DNA from: an uncultured Chlamydiae bacterium
GTDB taxonomy: Bacteria; Chlamydiota; Chlamydiia; Chlamydiales; SM23-39
DNA length: 52,807 nt
Direction of reading: 5' to 3'
Assembly (NCBI GenBank): GCA_937899275.1
Contig: CALBPE010000113.1
Location: forward strand, 1 to 52,807
The notes under the pieces were generated by a model. It was not told the origin of the DNA. It did not search any database and saw only the letters and a list, made by a program, of their open reading frames with translations. Positions 16,362 through 25,544 of this stretch are shown one piece after another. A program made the position numbers and the translations under genes. Position 1 is the stretch's first letter. Every line of letters starts with the position of its first letter.

Positions 16362-17552
16362 ATGGCCCCTTACGCTTTCAATGCGTTTTTCTCCTCAGGA
16401 ATGAGCGATGCAGTAAGCCCTTTTTTGACCAATAGCTCAAAAAAATGGGCTACAAACTTTGCTCTGAAAAAAGCGCTTCTTACCGCAGGCTTATTGCTTC
16501 TTTCTTTTCTCTTTTCTTTTTATGATCATAACCTTGCCTACTTTTCTCTATCCTTTGTCTACCTTTTAAGCGGCACAGGAGCTATTTTAGGCGCTTTTGA
16601 AGATGGAAAAAATCTTGAAATCAACATCGATACGTTGATGATGATGGCTGCATTTTTATCCCTCTTCATCGGATCGGGGTTTGAAGGAGGGCTTCTTCTC
16701 GTCTTATTTGAGCTTTCTGGTTCCATGGAAGAATCGGTGATCAATAAAGCCAATAGCGCTCTTAGAGACCTGCAAAAAATCTCCCCTGAAAAAGCGCTTG
16801 TTGTAGAAGAAGGCAGACCTCTTAAAGAAGTATCTGTTCAAGATATTTCTCTTGGCACAAAAATCCTTGTGAAATCAGGTGAATACGTCCCTTTAGATGG
16901 TGTGATTGTGGAAGGAAGCTCTTTATTTGATCTCTCGCATATTACAGGAGAAAGCCTCCCCATCCGAAAAAACGCAGAAGAAGAAGTGCCTGCTGGAGCA
17001 AAAAACACCCACCAAGCAGTTGTTTTAACGGTCAAAAAAACCTCTACAGAATCTACATTAAAAAAAATCATCGATTTGATCGATCAAGCAAAAGAGCAAA
17101 AACCGCGCATCCAAACAGCAATCGACCGCTTTGGAAAAAAATACGCTAGCTGCGTGATGATCAGCTCCGCTCTTTTAAGTATCTTTTTGCCTCTATTTTT
17201 CTCCCTTCCTTACTGGGGAGTAGAAGGATCGATTTACCGCGCATTGACCTTTTTAATTACCGCATCACCTTGCGCGTTGATCATAGGTGCACCTACCGCT
17301 TACTTAGCAGCCGTATCTTCCTGCGCTAAAAAAGGAATTTTATTAAAGGGAGGCTCCGTATTAGACGCTCTGACCCGCTGTCAGCATATCTGTTTTGATA
17401 AAACAGGTACGCTTACCTCAGGGCAGTTATCGTTAAAAAACGTGACTCTACTCCAAGGTGATTTTCCTGTAGAAAAAGCGCTTGCGATCGCAAAAAGCTT
17501 AGAAAGACACGTTTCTCACCCGCTTGCCTCTGCTGTTGAAAAATACACCTAA
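16362..17552 (+). CDS. zntA: Heavy-metal P-type ATPase (P1B), N-terminal part up to an internal TAA
   Basis: This is a metal exporter that uses ATP through a phospho-aspartate. Visible are the actuator motif TGES (195-198), the metal-binding SPC in a membrane helix (302-304, with ASPCALIIGAP), and the phosphorylation loop DKTGT (346-350, Asp 346). There is no N-terminal CxxC metal-binding domain. Translation stops at TAA 17550-17552 (codon 397) in the nucleotide-binding domain, after the HP motif (HVSHPLASAVEKYT), but the frame goes on to 18305. A product ending here could be phosphorylated but would lack the hinge and last helices. ATG has GGAG 8 bases upstream. Confidence 0.85.
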   Translation: MAPYAFNAFFSSGMSDAVSPFLTNSSKKWATNFALKKALLTAGLLLLSFLFSFYDHNLAYFSLSFVYLLSGTGAILGAFEDGKNLEINIDTLMMMAAFLSLFIGSGFEGGLLLVLFELSGSMEESVINKANSALRDLQKISPEKALVVEEGRPLKEVSVQDISLGTKILVKSGEYVPLDGVIVEGSSLFDLSHITGESLPIRKNAEEEVPAGAKNTHQAVVLTVKKTSTESTLKKIIDLIDQAKEQKPRIQTAIDRFGKKYASCVMISSALLSIFLPLFFSLPYWGVEGSIYRALTFLITASPCALIIGAPTAYLAAVSSCAKKGILLKGGSVLDALTRCQHICFDKTGTLTSGQLSLKNVTLLQGDFPVEKALAIAKSLERHVSHPLASAVEKYT

Positions 17553-18305
17553 AACTTTCCAGTATATCCAGTAGAAAACTTTTCAAGCAGTATAGGGCAA
17601 GGCGTTTCAGGAACAATAGAGATCGAAGGTATCAAATACCACGCCCGCATAGGAAGTAAAAGCTTCATGCAAAAAAAACTTCCCTCTTTTATCGCTTCCT
17701 CTCTTACAAGATCTGAGGCATTTTTACATATTGGCGATGCACTTTTTGTCCTACACTTTGAAGATGAAATCCGAAAAGAAGCATATACTTTAGTTAAAGA
17801 GCTGCAAGAGCAAGAGCAGATTTTTCCTGTCATTCTGACAGGAGACCATGAAAAAGCGGCGCTTTCTGTAGCAAAAAAACTTTCTATTACCGAAATATTT
17901 TTCAACCTTCTTCCTGAAGAAAAGCTCGATCTTGTAGCAAAACTCTCCCTAGAAAAAGGGCTCATTATGGTAGGAGATGGAATGAATGACGCCCCTTCTT
18001 TAGCGCGAGCAACTGTGGGCATTTCTCTTGGCATTACCGGCTCTGGAGCAGCGATTCAAGCATCTGATGTCGTTCTTCTTTCAGATGCCCTTAAAGAGAT
18101 CCGCTGGCTTTTACAAAAATCGCGGCAATCTGTACGGGTAATTCGGCAAAATGTCGTTCTAGCAGTATCTACTATTGTGATCGCAAGTAGCTTTGCTCTA
18201 GCTGGCATGATGCCTTTATGGCTTTCTGTGATTCTACATGAAGGCGGCACGGTAGCTGTAGGCTTAAATAGCCTGCGGCTACTTAGAAGAAACAAGACCG
18301 TTTAA
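17553..18305 (+). pseudogene. zntA: Heavy-metal P-type ATPase, C-terminal part behind the in-frame TAA
   Basis: The frame continues unshifted with NFPVYPVENF and GQGVSGTIEIEG (the GxG motif of the nucleotide-binding domain), then ILTGDHEKAALSVAKKL, the hinge motif MVGDGMNDAPSLA, and two membrane helices to the end. With the upstream part this makes a 647-residue protein of normal order. On its own, ATG 17667 would give 212 residues without a catalytic Asp. The stop could derive from AAA, CAA or GAA by one change. Confidence 0.75.
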
Positions 18306-18403
18306 CTGACCTTCTCTTTTGCCCCGCTTCTACAAGCACCTGCAGCAACTCTCTTTTTCTAAAAAAATTAAATCCCTAATTATTAATTGTTTATAATTTA
18401 AAT

Positions 18404-18430
18404 TCAGCAATCAACACCTCCAATTGCTAA
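18404..18430 (+). promoter_or_regulatory. Degenerate CIRCE operator (HrcA binding site)
   Basis: TCAGCAATC (18404-18412), a spacer of exactly 9 bases, and AATTGCTAA (18422-18430). Each arm matches the CIRCE consensus TTAGCACTC/GAGTGCTAA at 7 of 9 positions. It stands just before the -35 box of the hrcA-grpE-dnaK promoter, where HrcA binding would control this operon. The repressor itself is the first gene downstream. Confidence 0.7.
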
Positions 18431-18437
18431 AAAATAG

Positions 18438-18466
18438 TTGCAAACGAAAAAAATGCCCATTATAAT
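18438..18466 (+). promoter_or_regulatory. Promoter of the hrcA-grpE-dnaK operon
   Basis: TTGCAA (18438-18443), a 17-base spacer and a perfect TATAAT (18461-18466). It lies 27 bases before the hrcA start, directly downstream of the CIRCE-like repeat. Confidence 0.7.
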
Positions 18467-18492
18467 AAGAGGTAGAAAAAGAAGGATTTTCT

Positions 18493-19608
18493 TTGAAAAA
18501 CTTAATGGCAAAAAAACCAAGTAAGCAAGAACGAGAAAAGCAGGTGCTTTTCAAATTGATCTCGCTTTACGTAGAGACAGGCAAGCCTGTCGGTTCAGAT
18601 ACGTTAAGAAGTCAAGGATTTAGCGGGATTAGCTCTGCCACCATCCGAAACGACTTTGTCCGGTTAGAAAAAGAGGGTTTTTTAGAACAGCCCCACTCTT
18701 CTGGAGGCAGAATCCCCACAATCAAAGCGTACCGATTTTTTGCCGATCAATACAAAGATGCCCCTCTTCCAGCGGAAACGCTATTTTTCCCAGATACTCC
18801 CAATAAAGAGCTGTTAGCCTTTGTAGATAAAGCGGGAGAGATCTTATCGGAAAAAACAGGCTGCCCTGTATTTTTATCTCTTCCCCTATTTGAAATGGAT
18901 TTTATACAAAAAGTCCGGTTTATTCTTCTGGAAGAGAAAAAGCTTTTGGCTATTGTGCTGACCGATTTTGGTTTAATCCACACAGAAAGTTTTTACACAG
19001 AAAACGCTGTAGAAAACGACTCTCTTTCTTTAATAGAAGCCTATTTTAGCTGGAGACTCAATAAACAAGAGCTGCCTGCCATTGCTGATGAAAAACTGCG
19101 TAAAACCGCCCAAAGACTCTACAACGAGCTGATGGTCCGCTTCATTGTGTACTCTTCTTCTACCCAAGAAAAAAGCCTGATCCAAATGGGTCTATCAAAA
19201 CTTCTCGCCTACCCTGAGTTTTCAGAAGCATCGAGCTTAGCATCGAGCCTATCTCTTTTTGAGAGCCCTAGTCTTATGCAAAAACTCCTCAAGCAGGCGA
19301 TGAAAAAGCGAGATATCTTATATTTCATTGGAGAAGATTTTTTAGAAAAAGACTGCAGCGTTATTGCAATTCCCTATTACATCAACCATAGCGTTTCAGG
19401 AGCATTAGGCATTTTAGGCCCTTTGCGACTGCCATACGGAAAGCTCTTTCAATTGATGAAAAGCCTTTCAAAAGAATTATCAGAGCGCCTTACAGAAACA
19501 GTCTCTACATTGCATATCTCGTTTAAAACGTACGACGACGTGCAAAAAGAAGAGCACCTTGAGGCATGCTCATCCATCCTCTTGGAGGATAAGAGTCAAT
19601 CATTTTAG
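18493..19608 (+). CDS. hrcA: Heat-inducible transcription repressor HrcA
   Basis: HrcA represses heat-shock genes by binding CIRCE and is kept active by GroE. The 371 residues start with a winged helix (ISLYVETGKPVGSDTLR, then SSATIRNDFVRLEKEGFLEQ and PHSSGGRIPTIKAYRFF), followed by a GAF-like dimerisation domain; YYINHSVSGALGILGPLRL is the conserved C-terminal motif. The TTG start at 18493 has GAAGGA 6 bases upstream; ATG 18505 is the alternative but is too far from the ribosome site. First gene of a three-gene operon. Confidence 0.95.
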   Translation: MKNLMAKKPSKQEREKQVLFKLISLYVETGKPVGSDTLRSQGFSGISSATIRNDFVRLEKEGFLEQPHSSGGRIPTIKAYRFFADQYKDAPLPAETLFFPDTPNKELLAFVDKAGEILSEKTGCPVFLSLPLFEMDFIQKVRFILLEEKKLLAIVLTDFGLIHTESFYTENAVENDSLSLIEAYFSWRLNKQELPAIADEKLRKTAQRLYNELMVRFIVYSSSTQEKSLIQMGLSKLLAYPEFSEASSLASSLSLFESPSLMQKLLKQAMKKRDILYFIGEDFLEKDCSVIAIPYYINHSVSGALGILGPLRLPYGKLFQLMKSLSKELSERLTETVSTLHISFKTYDDVQKEEHLEACSSILLEDKSQSF

Positions 19609-19618
19609 GAGAACATAC

Positions 19619-20161
19619 ATGGAAAAAGAGCCACAAACAAGTGAAGTGGAAGAAGAAACGAAAGAGCCTACTGAAGAGGCTCAAGAGGATTTCAAACAAA
19701 AGTACCTTCTTACTCTAGCAGAGTTAGAAAATATGCGTAAAAGGATGCAAAAAGAAAAACAGGAAATGATTCAGCTGTCGGTAGAAAACGCGATTGCAGG
19801 ATTTTTACCTATCATCGATAGCTTTGAAAAAGCGCTGAAATCAGCAGATCAAGTATCGGATGAGATCAAAACATGGGCTTTTGGATTTCAGATGTTTCTC
19901 TCGCAATTTCGGGAAGTACTGCACAACCATGGTATCGTCGCATTTCATTCAGAAGGCAATGTATTCGATCCCCACTACCATGAAGCAGTCGAAACTATGC
20001 AAACCGATGCGTATCCTGAAGGAACCATTTTAGAAGAGTTTTCGAAAGGATACAAAAGCGAAAAAAGGATCATTAGACCCGCTCGCGTAAAAGTCGCGCA
20101 AACACTAGAAGAATCTACAGAGCAAAAAGATAAACATAAGGAGAACACCCGTGGCGAATAA
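19619..20161 (+). CDS. grpE: Nucleotide exchange factor GrpE
   Basis: Releases ADP from DnaK. The 180 residues have an acidic N-terminus, the long helix [20 protein letters not shown] and the beta domain ending in the family signature ([18 protein letters not shown]). ATG 19619 is chosen because AGGAG stands 7 bases before it and the upstream in-frame ATG lies inside hrcA. Its stop overlaps the dnaK start by 11 bases, which suggests coupled translation. Confidence 0.95.
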   Translation: MEKEPQTSEVEEETKEPTEEAQEDFKQKYLLTLAELENMRKRMQKEKQEMIQLSVENAIAGFLPIIDSFEKALKSADQVSDEIKTWAFGFQMFLSQFREVLHNHGIVAFHSEGNVFDPHYHEAVETMQTDAYPEGTILEEFSKGYKSEKRIIRPARVKVAQTLEESTEQKDKHKENTRGE

Positions 20162-22067
20162 GAAAAAATACGTAATAGGTATTGACCTTGGAACCACCAA
20201 CTCTTGCGTAGCCGTTATGGAAGGCAAGCAAGCAAAAGTGATTCCAAATCCTGAAGGAGCAAGAACGACTCCTTCGATTATTGGATATAAAGGAAATGAG
20301 CGTTTTGCTGGAATCGCTGCTAAAAGACAAGCGATTACAAACCCAGAAAAAACGCTGTATTCCACCAAACGCTTTATCGGAAGAAAATACGATGAAGTCG
20401 CATCAGAAATTACTACTGTTCCTTATAAAGTCGCTAAAAACACCAATGGCGACGTTGCTTTTGATATTGATGGCAAGCTCATTTCCCCAGAGGAAGTAGC
20501 GGCTCAAGTCCTCATCAAAATGAAAGAAACAGCAGAAAACTACTTAGGCGCAGAAGTAACAGAAGCAGTCGTTACTGTTCCCGCCTATTTCAACGACTCG
20601 CAAAGACAGTCAACAAAAGACGCAGGCAGAATTGCAGGTCTTGACGTCAAAAGAATCATCCCAGAGCCAACAGCAGCAGCGCTTTCTTATGGATTGGATA
20701 AAAACCAAGATAAGAAAATCGCTGTATACGACCTGGGCGGCGGAACATTTGATATTTCCATCTTAGAAATTGGTGATGGAGTATTTGAGGTACTGGCCAC
20801 AAATGGAGATACCCACCTAGGTGGAGATGATTTTGACGATGCAATCATCCAATGGATTTTACAAGAATTCAAACAGGAACATGGCATTGATCTATCAAAA
20901 GATAAAATGGCGCTGCAACGGATCAAAGACGCTGCAGAAAAAGCAAAAATCGAGCTCTCTGGCACGCAGTCTACAGAAATCAACCAGCCATTTATCTCTA
21001 TGGATAGCTCTGGTCCAAAACACCTTTCTTTACAGCTAACAAAATCAAAGCTAGAGTCGCTTTGCCTTAGCTTAGTAGAAAGAACTGTAGAACCTTGCTT
21101 AAATGCGTTGAAAGACGCAGGACTTACAAAAGACCAAATTGACGATGTGGTTCTTGTAGGCGGCATGACTAGAATGCCTGCAGTGCAAGCAAAAGTACGA
21201 GAAACTTTCGGTAAAGACCCTCATAAAGGCGTCAATCCCGATGAAGCAGTAGCTCTTGGAGCAGCTACCCAAGGCGGCATCATCACAGGTGATGTAAAAG
21301 ACGTGCTACTATTAGACGTAGTTCCCCTAACCTTAGGTATCGAAACAGTAGGAGGCGTCATGACCCCTCTTATTGAAAGAAATACCACAATACCTGCACA
21401 GAAAAAACAGGTATTTTCCACTGCAACAGATAACCAACCTGCTGTCACTATTGTCGTCTTGCAAGGAGAGCGTCCTATGGCAAAAGACAATAAGGAAATT
21501 GGCCGTTTTGACCTAACAGATATTCCTCCAGCAGCTCGTGGAACCCCTCAAATCGAAGTTACATTTGACTTAGATGCCGATGGTATTCTCCACGTATCTG
21601 CTAAAGATAAGCAGACGGGTAAAGAGCAAAAAATCCGCATTGAGTCTCGTTCTGGATTATCAGAAGAAGAGATCCAAAAAAAGATCCAAGAAGCGGAAAT
21701 GAATGCTGAAGCAGACCGCACACGCAAAGAGGAAATCGAAACGAAAAACGAAGCAGAGTCTCTCGCTTTTAGAGCGCAAAAATCGCTCGATGAATACAAA
21801 GCGAAGATTCCAGGAGACGTTGTTTCAGAGATCCAAGAGAAAATCGATGTCTTGAAAAAAGCCATTGAAGAAAACAACATAAACTCTATGAAAAAAGCGT
21901 CTGATTCTCTGCAGAAAAGCCTGCAAAAAATCGGCGAATCTATGAAAAAAAACCCTCAAGGCCAAACAGCTGCTACAAACGAGCAGCCTCAAGCAAAGCC
22001 GAATCAAGAAAAAGATGCGGTAGAGGAATCAGAAGTAGAGATCCAAGACGAAGACGAAAAAATATAG
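20151..22067 (+). CDS. dnaK: Chaperone DnaK (Hsp70)
   Basis: An ATP-dependent folding chaperone working with GrpE and DnaJ. The 638 residues contain the ATPase signatures GIDLGTTNS (10-18), the conserved [19 protein letters not shown] and [14 protein letters not shown], then the linker [10 protein letters not shown], a beta substrate domain and an acidic tail ending EIQDEDEKI. The start is GTG, with AAGGAG 8 bases upstream inside the grpE end. Full length, no oddities. The operon ends in the hairpin at 22083. Confidence 0.98.
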   Translation: MANKKKYVIGIDLGTTNSCVAVMEGKQAKVIPNPEGARTTPSIIGYKGNERFAGIAAKRQAITNPEKTLYSTKRFIGRKYDEVASEITTVPYKVAKNTNGDVAFDIDGKLISPEEVAAQVLIKMKETAENYLGAEVTEAVVTVPAYFNDSQRQSTKDAGRIAGLDVKRIIPEPTAAALSYGLDKNQDKKIAVYDLGGGTFDISILEIGDGVFEVLATNGDTHLGGDDFDDAIIQWILQEFKQEHGIDLSKDKMALQRIKDAAEKAKIELSGTQSTEINQPFISMDSSGPKHLSLQLTKSKLESLCLSLVERTVEPCLNALKDAGLTKDQIDDVVLVGGMTRMPAVQAKVRETFGKDPHKGVNPDEAVALGAATQGGIITGDVKDVLLLDVVPLTLGIETVGGVMTPLIERNTTIPAQKKQVFSTATDNQPAVTIVVLQGERPMAKDNKEIGRFDLTDIPPAARGTPQIEVTFDLDADGILHVSAKDKQTGKEQKIRIESRSGLSEEEIQKKIQEAEMNAEADRTRKEEIETKNEAESLAFRAQKSLDEYKAKIPGDVVSEIQEKIDVLKKAIEENNINSMKKASDSLQKSLQKIGESMKKNPQGQTAATNEQPQAKPNQEKDAVEESEVEIQDEDEKI

Positions 22068-22082
22068 TCTTCCACTAAAATA

Positions 22083-22107
22083 GGCGCTAGTTTCTAGCGC
22101 CTTTTTT
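22083..22107 (+). terminator. Intrinsic terminator of the dnaK operon
   Basis: GGCGCTAG (22083-22090) and CTAGCGCC (22094-22101) form a perfect 8-bp stem with a TTT loop, followed by six T. It lies 15 bases after the dnaK stop. The convergent gene ending at 22137 may also use it, though the minus-strand T-run is poorer. Confidence 0.9.
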
Positions 22108-22136
22108 CCCACCTGCATGCTTTTTTACGATTTTTT

Positions 22137-22547
22137 CTATTTCTCGCCTACAGTATTCACTGTACCTACAGTCTGTACAACTAACAAGACAAGTGTTCGA
22201 AAGTGCTCTGGAAGTTGATCCTTATGAATCTTAGTATTGAGCTTTTCTAGACTCTTAAAGTAGGTCCAAAAATCTCTACCTACTGAAGGATGTTCTGTTT
22301 CTTTTTCCAATTGATTGGATTTACTCTCCAGCGCTTGGTAATTAAACTCCCAATTACGATCATGTCTAGAATTCCAAATATGGTCTTGTCCTGCACGACC
22401 AAGGCGAATCGAATCTTCTATCCGCCTTGCGCTATCTTCGTCTGCTTTTTTCAATTGAGAAAATTCCCTCTTTATAGCAGTTTTTAGATTGGTGCAAGAC
22501 TGACCCCAATTAGTCTTATCATATGACACACCCAAACGTTTGGCCAT
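22137..22547 (-). CDS. Hypothetical protein, C-terminal part behind an in-frame TAA
   Basis: A 136-residue open frame of unknown function, rich in charged residues and probably helical (FSQLKKADEDSARRIEDSIR). It is in the same frame as the gene part at 22575-22916, separated only by TAA and nine further codons (EKTEQSINE). The two parts most likely make one protein of about 259 residues. The ATG at 22547 has no ribosome site; a few bases upstream are A-rich. No family recognised. Confidence 0.45.
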   Translation of the reverse strand: MAKRLGVSYDKTNWGQSCTNLKTAIKREFSQLKKADEDSARRIEDSIRLGRAGQDHIWNSRHDRNWEFNYQALESKSNQLEKETEHPSVGRDFWTYFKSLEKLNTKIHKDQLPEHFRTLVLLVVQTVGTVNTVGEK

Positions 22548-22574
22548 TTCATTAATCGATTGTTCCGTTTTCTC

Positions 22575-22916
22575 TTATTGTGATTTTGTACCATTCTGAA
22601 CAAATAACTGAAGTTTTGTATCATCTGACAACAACCTGGCGAATTTTTGTTCTATATGTGTTGTTGTTGTCCAGTCATAAATTATACATGCGAGTCCAAT
22701 AGGTGGTACACTATTCCAGCAACCTGCTGCTACAACTGCTCTAGATACCTTACTAGCTGCTTTGGATAAAAGTTCGCTACCATTCATACGTATTTTGCAA
22801 GATTGTATTGCAGCTTTCCGTGGATCTAAACTGGCAGTTTTGCTGTCTTCAGCTGGACTGGGTGGTAGGGGCAGATGAGGTGGCAGATTTATCGAATGAG
22901 AAATAGGAGAAACCAT
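22575..22916 (-). CDS. Hypothetical protein with proline-rich N-terminus and membrane segment, ends at in-frame TAA
   Basis: The start ATG 22916 is favoured by AGAGGTG 6 bases upstream; GTG 22925 is an in-frame alternative. The first 25 residues hold a proline-rich stretch (NLPPHLPLPPSPAED), a possible binding site for SH3, WW or actin-related host proteins. A hydrophobic stretch follows (VVAAGCWNSVPPIGLACIIY). TAA 22577-22575 ends it after NGTKSQ, but the frame continues to 22137. The layout suits a secreted effector or Inc-type protein, which is inference only. Confidence 0.45.
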   Translation of the reverse strand: MVSPISHSINLPPHLPLPPSPAEDSKTASLDPRKAAIQSCKIRMNGSELLSKAASKVSRAVVAAGCWNSVPPIGLACIIYDWTTTTHIEQKFARLLSDDTKLQLFVQNGTKSQ

Positions 22917-23115
22917 GATATACACCTCTAATTAAAATTTTTGAGAAATTAGCTTACAGACAAGGAGAAATTTTATGAAAGTACTTTTACTATGCGCACA
23001 AAGATAAAAAATGATCAGTACAGTGAGATGGTTCATCTATTCATATGAACGATCTGAGCCCTATTTAAGCTAAAAAGAGGATCTCTAACAAAAAAGCTAG
23101 CTACTCAAAAAGTCA

Positions 23116-23745
23116 TTAAAACCAGTAAGCCTTTCTTGCAGTAACTTTTTGCACGAAAAGAAGGTTTATATGCCTAACAAGAGTTTGTAATACTTTAGGT
23201 TTGCTCGCTATATTTTTTTGATGGAACACCAGAAGTCCATACAGGATCTGTAGTTTCTGAATATTTTCTGTACTTTTTAGCGATTTAAGCTGCATTTCAA
23301 ATAAATTAGATATTTCACCTTTAAAATCTTCGTTTGCAGGGTCTTCCAGGACTGTATTTAATGCCTTAAAAAAGTTCTGAAAAGACTGCGCGGGATCACT
23401 ATACATTTTCTCTAGGTTCAAGCCTAGTGCATTAAGAAAAAGAGGTAAATTGGTGCTGAGCGTTTCAGCTATACGGCTTTTTTCTCGATCGATATTACCA
23501 CTTAAAATCATAGCATGACGAAGCGCTAGCCCTGCAAATACGCCTACAGCTCCGCTTGCAGCGGCTAGTATGGGAGAAACCCCATAAATGCAAGAAATCG
23601 CTATACCTGCTACGGCAATAACCCCCAAAGCAACGGAGGCTACTTTTAGGTAATTCATGCGGGTTTTATGCTGATCCCAAGGAGATGGTGTAGAGGAAGA
23701 TGTACTAGAAAAAAAACAGGGGCAAAAAGTTCGTATACTTTGCAT
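23116..23745 (-). CDS. Tandem paralogue 1: paired-transmembrane (Inc-like) protein
   Basis: A 209-residue member of a four-gene tandem family. After a Ser/Thr-rich N-terminus comes the family signature PSPWDQHKTRMNYLKVAS and then two hydrophobic segments separated by a few residues (about 38-58 and 61-79), an Arg-His border and a helical cytosolic domain (IDREKSRIAETL). This bilobed hydrophobic hairpin is the hallmark of chlamydial inclusion membrane proteins. There is no signal peptide. Function unknown; placement in the inclusion membrane is inferred. Confidence 0.65.
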   Translation of the reverse strand: MQSIRTFCPCFFSSTSSSTPSPWDQHKTRMNYLKVASVALGVIAVAGIAISCIYGVSPILAAASGAVGVFAGLALRHAMILSGNIDREKSRIAETLSTNLPLFLNALGLNLEKMYSDPAQSFQNFFKALNTVLEDPANEDFKGEISNLFEMQLKSLKSTENIQKLQILYGLLVFHQKNIASKPKVLQTLVRHINLLFVQKVTARKAYWF

Positions 23746-23875
23746 AATTTACCTTTGAAATAGTTAAACAGGAAATTTTATACACACAAATTTTAAAAGG
23801 AAATCTTTTTATTTTCGATGATTACATATTAGGAAAAAAATAGACTATATTTAGCTACTTAAAGAAAGATCTAGA

Positions 23876-24637
23876 CTACGCTCTAAAAAAACAACCCATT
23901 AGCCAGGTGTTTTTTGAGATTGCAGATGCGTCTTTTGCTGTAAAATTTGCGAATACAACAGTAAAAGGAAACGTTTCTTTGTAATCTTTTAACCAAGAAA
24001 AAAAAGTGTAATAGATAGATGCTTGGCGATATTTTACTGCCTTATCTGAGCTGTCTACTAACGAATTCGCCAAAAATTGGAAAACCTCCGTCTGATTTTT
24101 TCTATCGGCTTCTGACCCAGGTATTTCTTTGTCAAAAAAGCGATTAAGTAAGTAAGCCATAAATTTTGTTTGGTGGTTTTTATATTTGGCAGTATCATTA
24201 CCTAAGATCTTATCGAGATAATACAGGCCAAATTCTAAAAACGCTTTAACCTTTTCGGAACAATTAGGGGGATTGAAGTGCGCATAATTGGCTTTCTCAA
24301 AGATCGTATTTATCCAATTTGGATAATCTTCATGATGCTTTTCAATCCATGAATGGGCATGATTTAATAGGTTTTCTCGGATCACGCTCATATCTCGAAA
24401 AATAACCGCAGCGCCTATACCTACAACAACGCTTACTGCAGCCCAGGTAAAGCTGGAATACACACCAAGAAAAAAACCAGCTGTTAGCGCTAAAGCAGCT
24501 AAAGCTATAGACGCTACTTGCCCTATGCAGATTTTTTGGTCGAGCCTTTGAAAGGAAGTGGGAGCTTTTGCGGTGATTTCTGAAAACAGCTTCCCGGAAA
24601 AAAAATCTCTTGCAAAAGGATATATTTGTGTAGTCAT
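23876..24637 (-). CDS. Tandem paralogue 2: paired-transmembrane (Inc-like) protein
   Basis: The most diverged member of the family at 253 residues. The PWDQHK motif is reduced to FQRLDQK, but the hydrophobic hairpin (about residues 43-85, with ALAALALTAGFFLGVYSSF, then VSVVVGIGAAVIF) and the RDMSVIRENL border are clearly related to paralogues 3 and 4. The long C-terminal domain is helical and rich in aromatic and charged residues. No known family. Confidence 0.62.
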   Translation of the reverse strand: MTTQIYPFARDFFSGKLFSEITAKAPTSFQRLDQKICIGQVASIALAALALTAGFFLGVYSSFTWAAVSVVVGIGAAVIFRDMSVIRENLLNHAHSWIEKHHEDYPNWINTIFEKANYAHFNPPNCSEKVKAFLEFGLYYLDKILGNDTAKYKNHQTKFMAYLLNRFFDKEIPGSEADRKNQTEVFQFLANSLVDSSDKAVKYRQASIYYTFFSWLKDYKETFPFTVVFANFTAKDASAISKNTWLMGCFFRA

Positions 24638-24710
24638 TGTGATATACCATTTAAAAGACGTAAATCTTATTAGAGATCATCAATTTAATCAAGCCTATCT
24701 GCAAGACGTA

Positions 24711-25397
24711 CTATATCCACGAGGATCTAATCCACAAAGTACCTTTACTCACCTCTTCATTGATGATATGTGCATGCAGCCGGCAAGACAGTAGGCGATA
24801 TAAGTCGGTATTGTTGCAGATATACTCATGACACCGCTTTTCTAGATCTGAGAGTTTTTTATATACTTCAGCATTTTTCAGCGATTGATCTCTAGATCGA
24901 TCCACGGTCAGCTCTTGAACCGCATTGGCCACATTATCTGCTTCATTTGGAATGGATTGCACGGCGCTTTGATCTGTTACCTTTGGTCGAGATATCACAA
25001 AAAGTGTAAGAAAATCGATGTAGGCTTTAAAAAAGATTTTTTTATCTTGAAGAGACTCCAAACAAGACTTTTCTTTGGCGTAGTGACCTTGTAATAACCT
25101 TTTGCATAAAGAGCTATTTCTCACAAAGTATTCATGTAAATTAGAACGCATCTGCCTTAAGTTTGTCTGTATCATTTTGACATCTCGGAACAAAACCGCC
25201 GCCCCTACACCAAGAAAAAATCCAAATCCTGCTAGAAAAATCGAGCTTTTATACGCAGCTATACATGCTGTCAAAAGCGCAATTGCACCTAAAGCAATGG
25301 TAGAAATGCGCCAAAAACTCAGTGCTTTTTCATGCTGCTGCCAAGGATAATTTTTAGAAAAAGCAGGTGAAGAATAAGAAGAGCATACTTGCGTCAT
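24711..25397 (-). CDS. Tandem paralogue 3: paired-transmembrane (Inc-like) protein
   Basis: Start ATG 25397 (MTQVCSSYSS) is preferred to TTG 25424 because GGAG lies 9 bases upstream; the protein is then 228 residues. It carries the signature YPWQQHEKALSFWRISTIAL, the hairpin pair (about residues 35-75, with GFGFFLGVGAAVLF), then RDVKMIQTNLRQMRSN. It is close to paralogue 4 over this region. The C-terminal half is helical. Function unknown. Confidence 0.65.
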   Translation of the reverse strand: MTQVCSSYSSPAFSKNYPWQQHEKALSFWRISTIALGAIALLTACIAAYKSSIFLAGFGFFLGVGAAVLFRDVKMIQTNLRQMRSNLHEYFVRNSSLCKRLLQGHYAKEKSCLESLQDKKIFFKAYIDFLTLFVISRPKVTDQSAVQSIPNEADNVANAVQELTVDRSRDQSLKNAEVYKKLSDLEKRCHEYICNNTDLYRLLSCRLHAHIINEEVSKGTLWIRSSWI

Positions 25398-25544
25398 TTT
25401 TTTTACTCCATACAGTGTGTACAATTTTTTTAAATCGCATGTACAATAAAAAAACAGATGGATTTCGTCTATAACGATGATGCAATAAAAAAGCTTTTCT
25501 ATGTAAAAAATATGATCGCTTGATCAGCATGTATATATACGAAC

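Noticed and set aside
7461-22577. Reassignment of a stop codon to an amino acid
   Set aside because: TAA, TAG and TGA are all found both inside frames and at natural gene ends (for example dnaK TAG, grpE TAA, lepA TAG), so no single codon has been freed.
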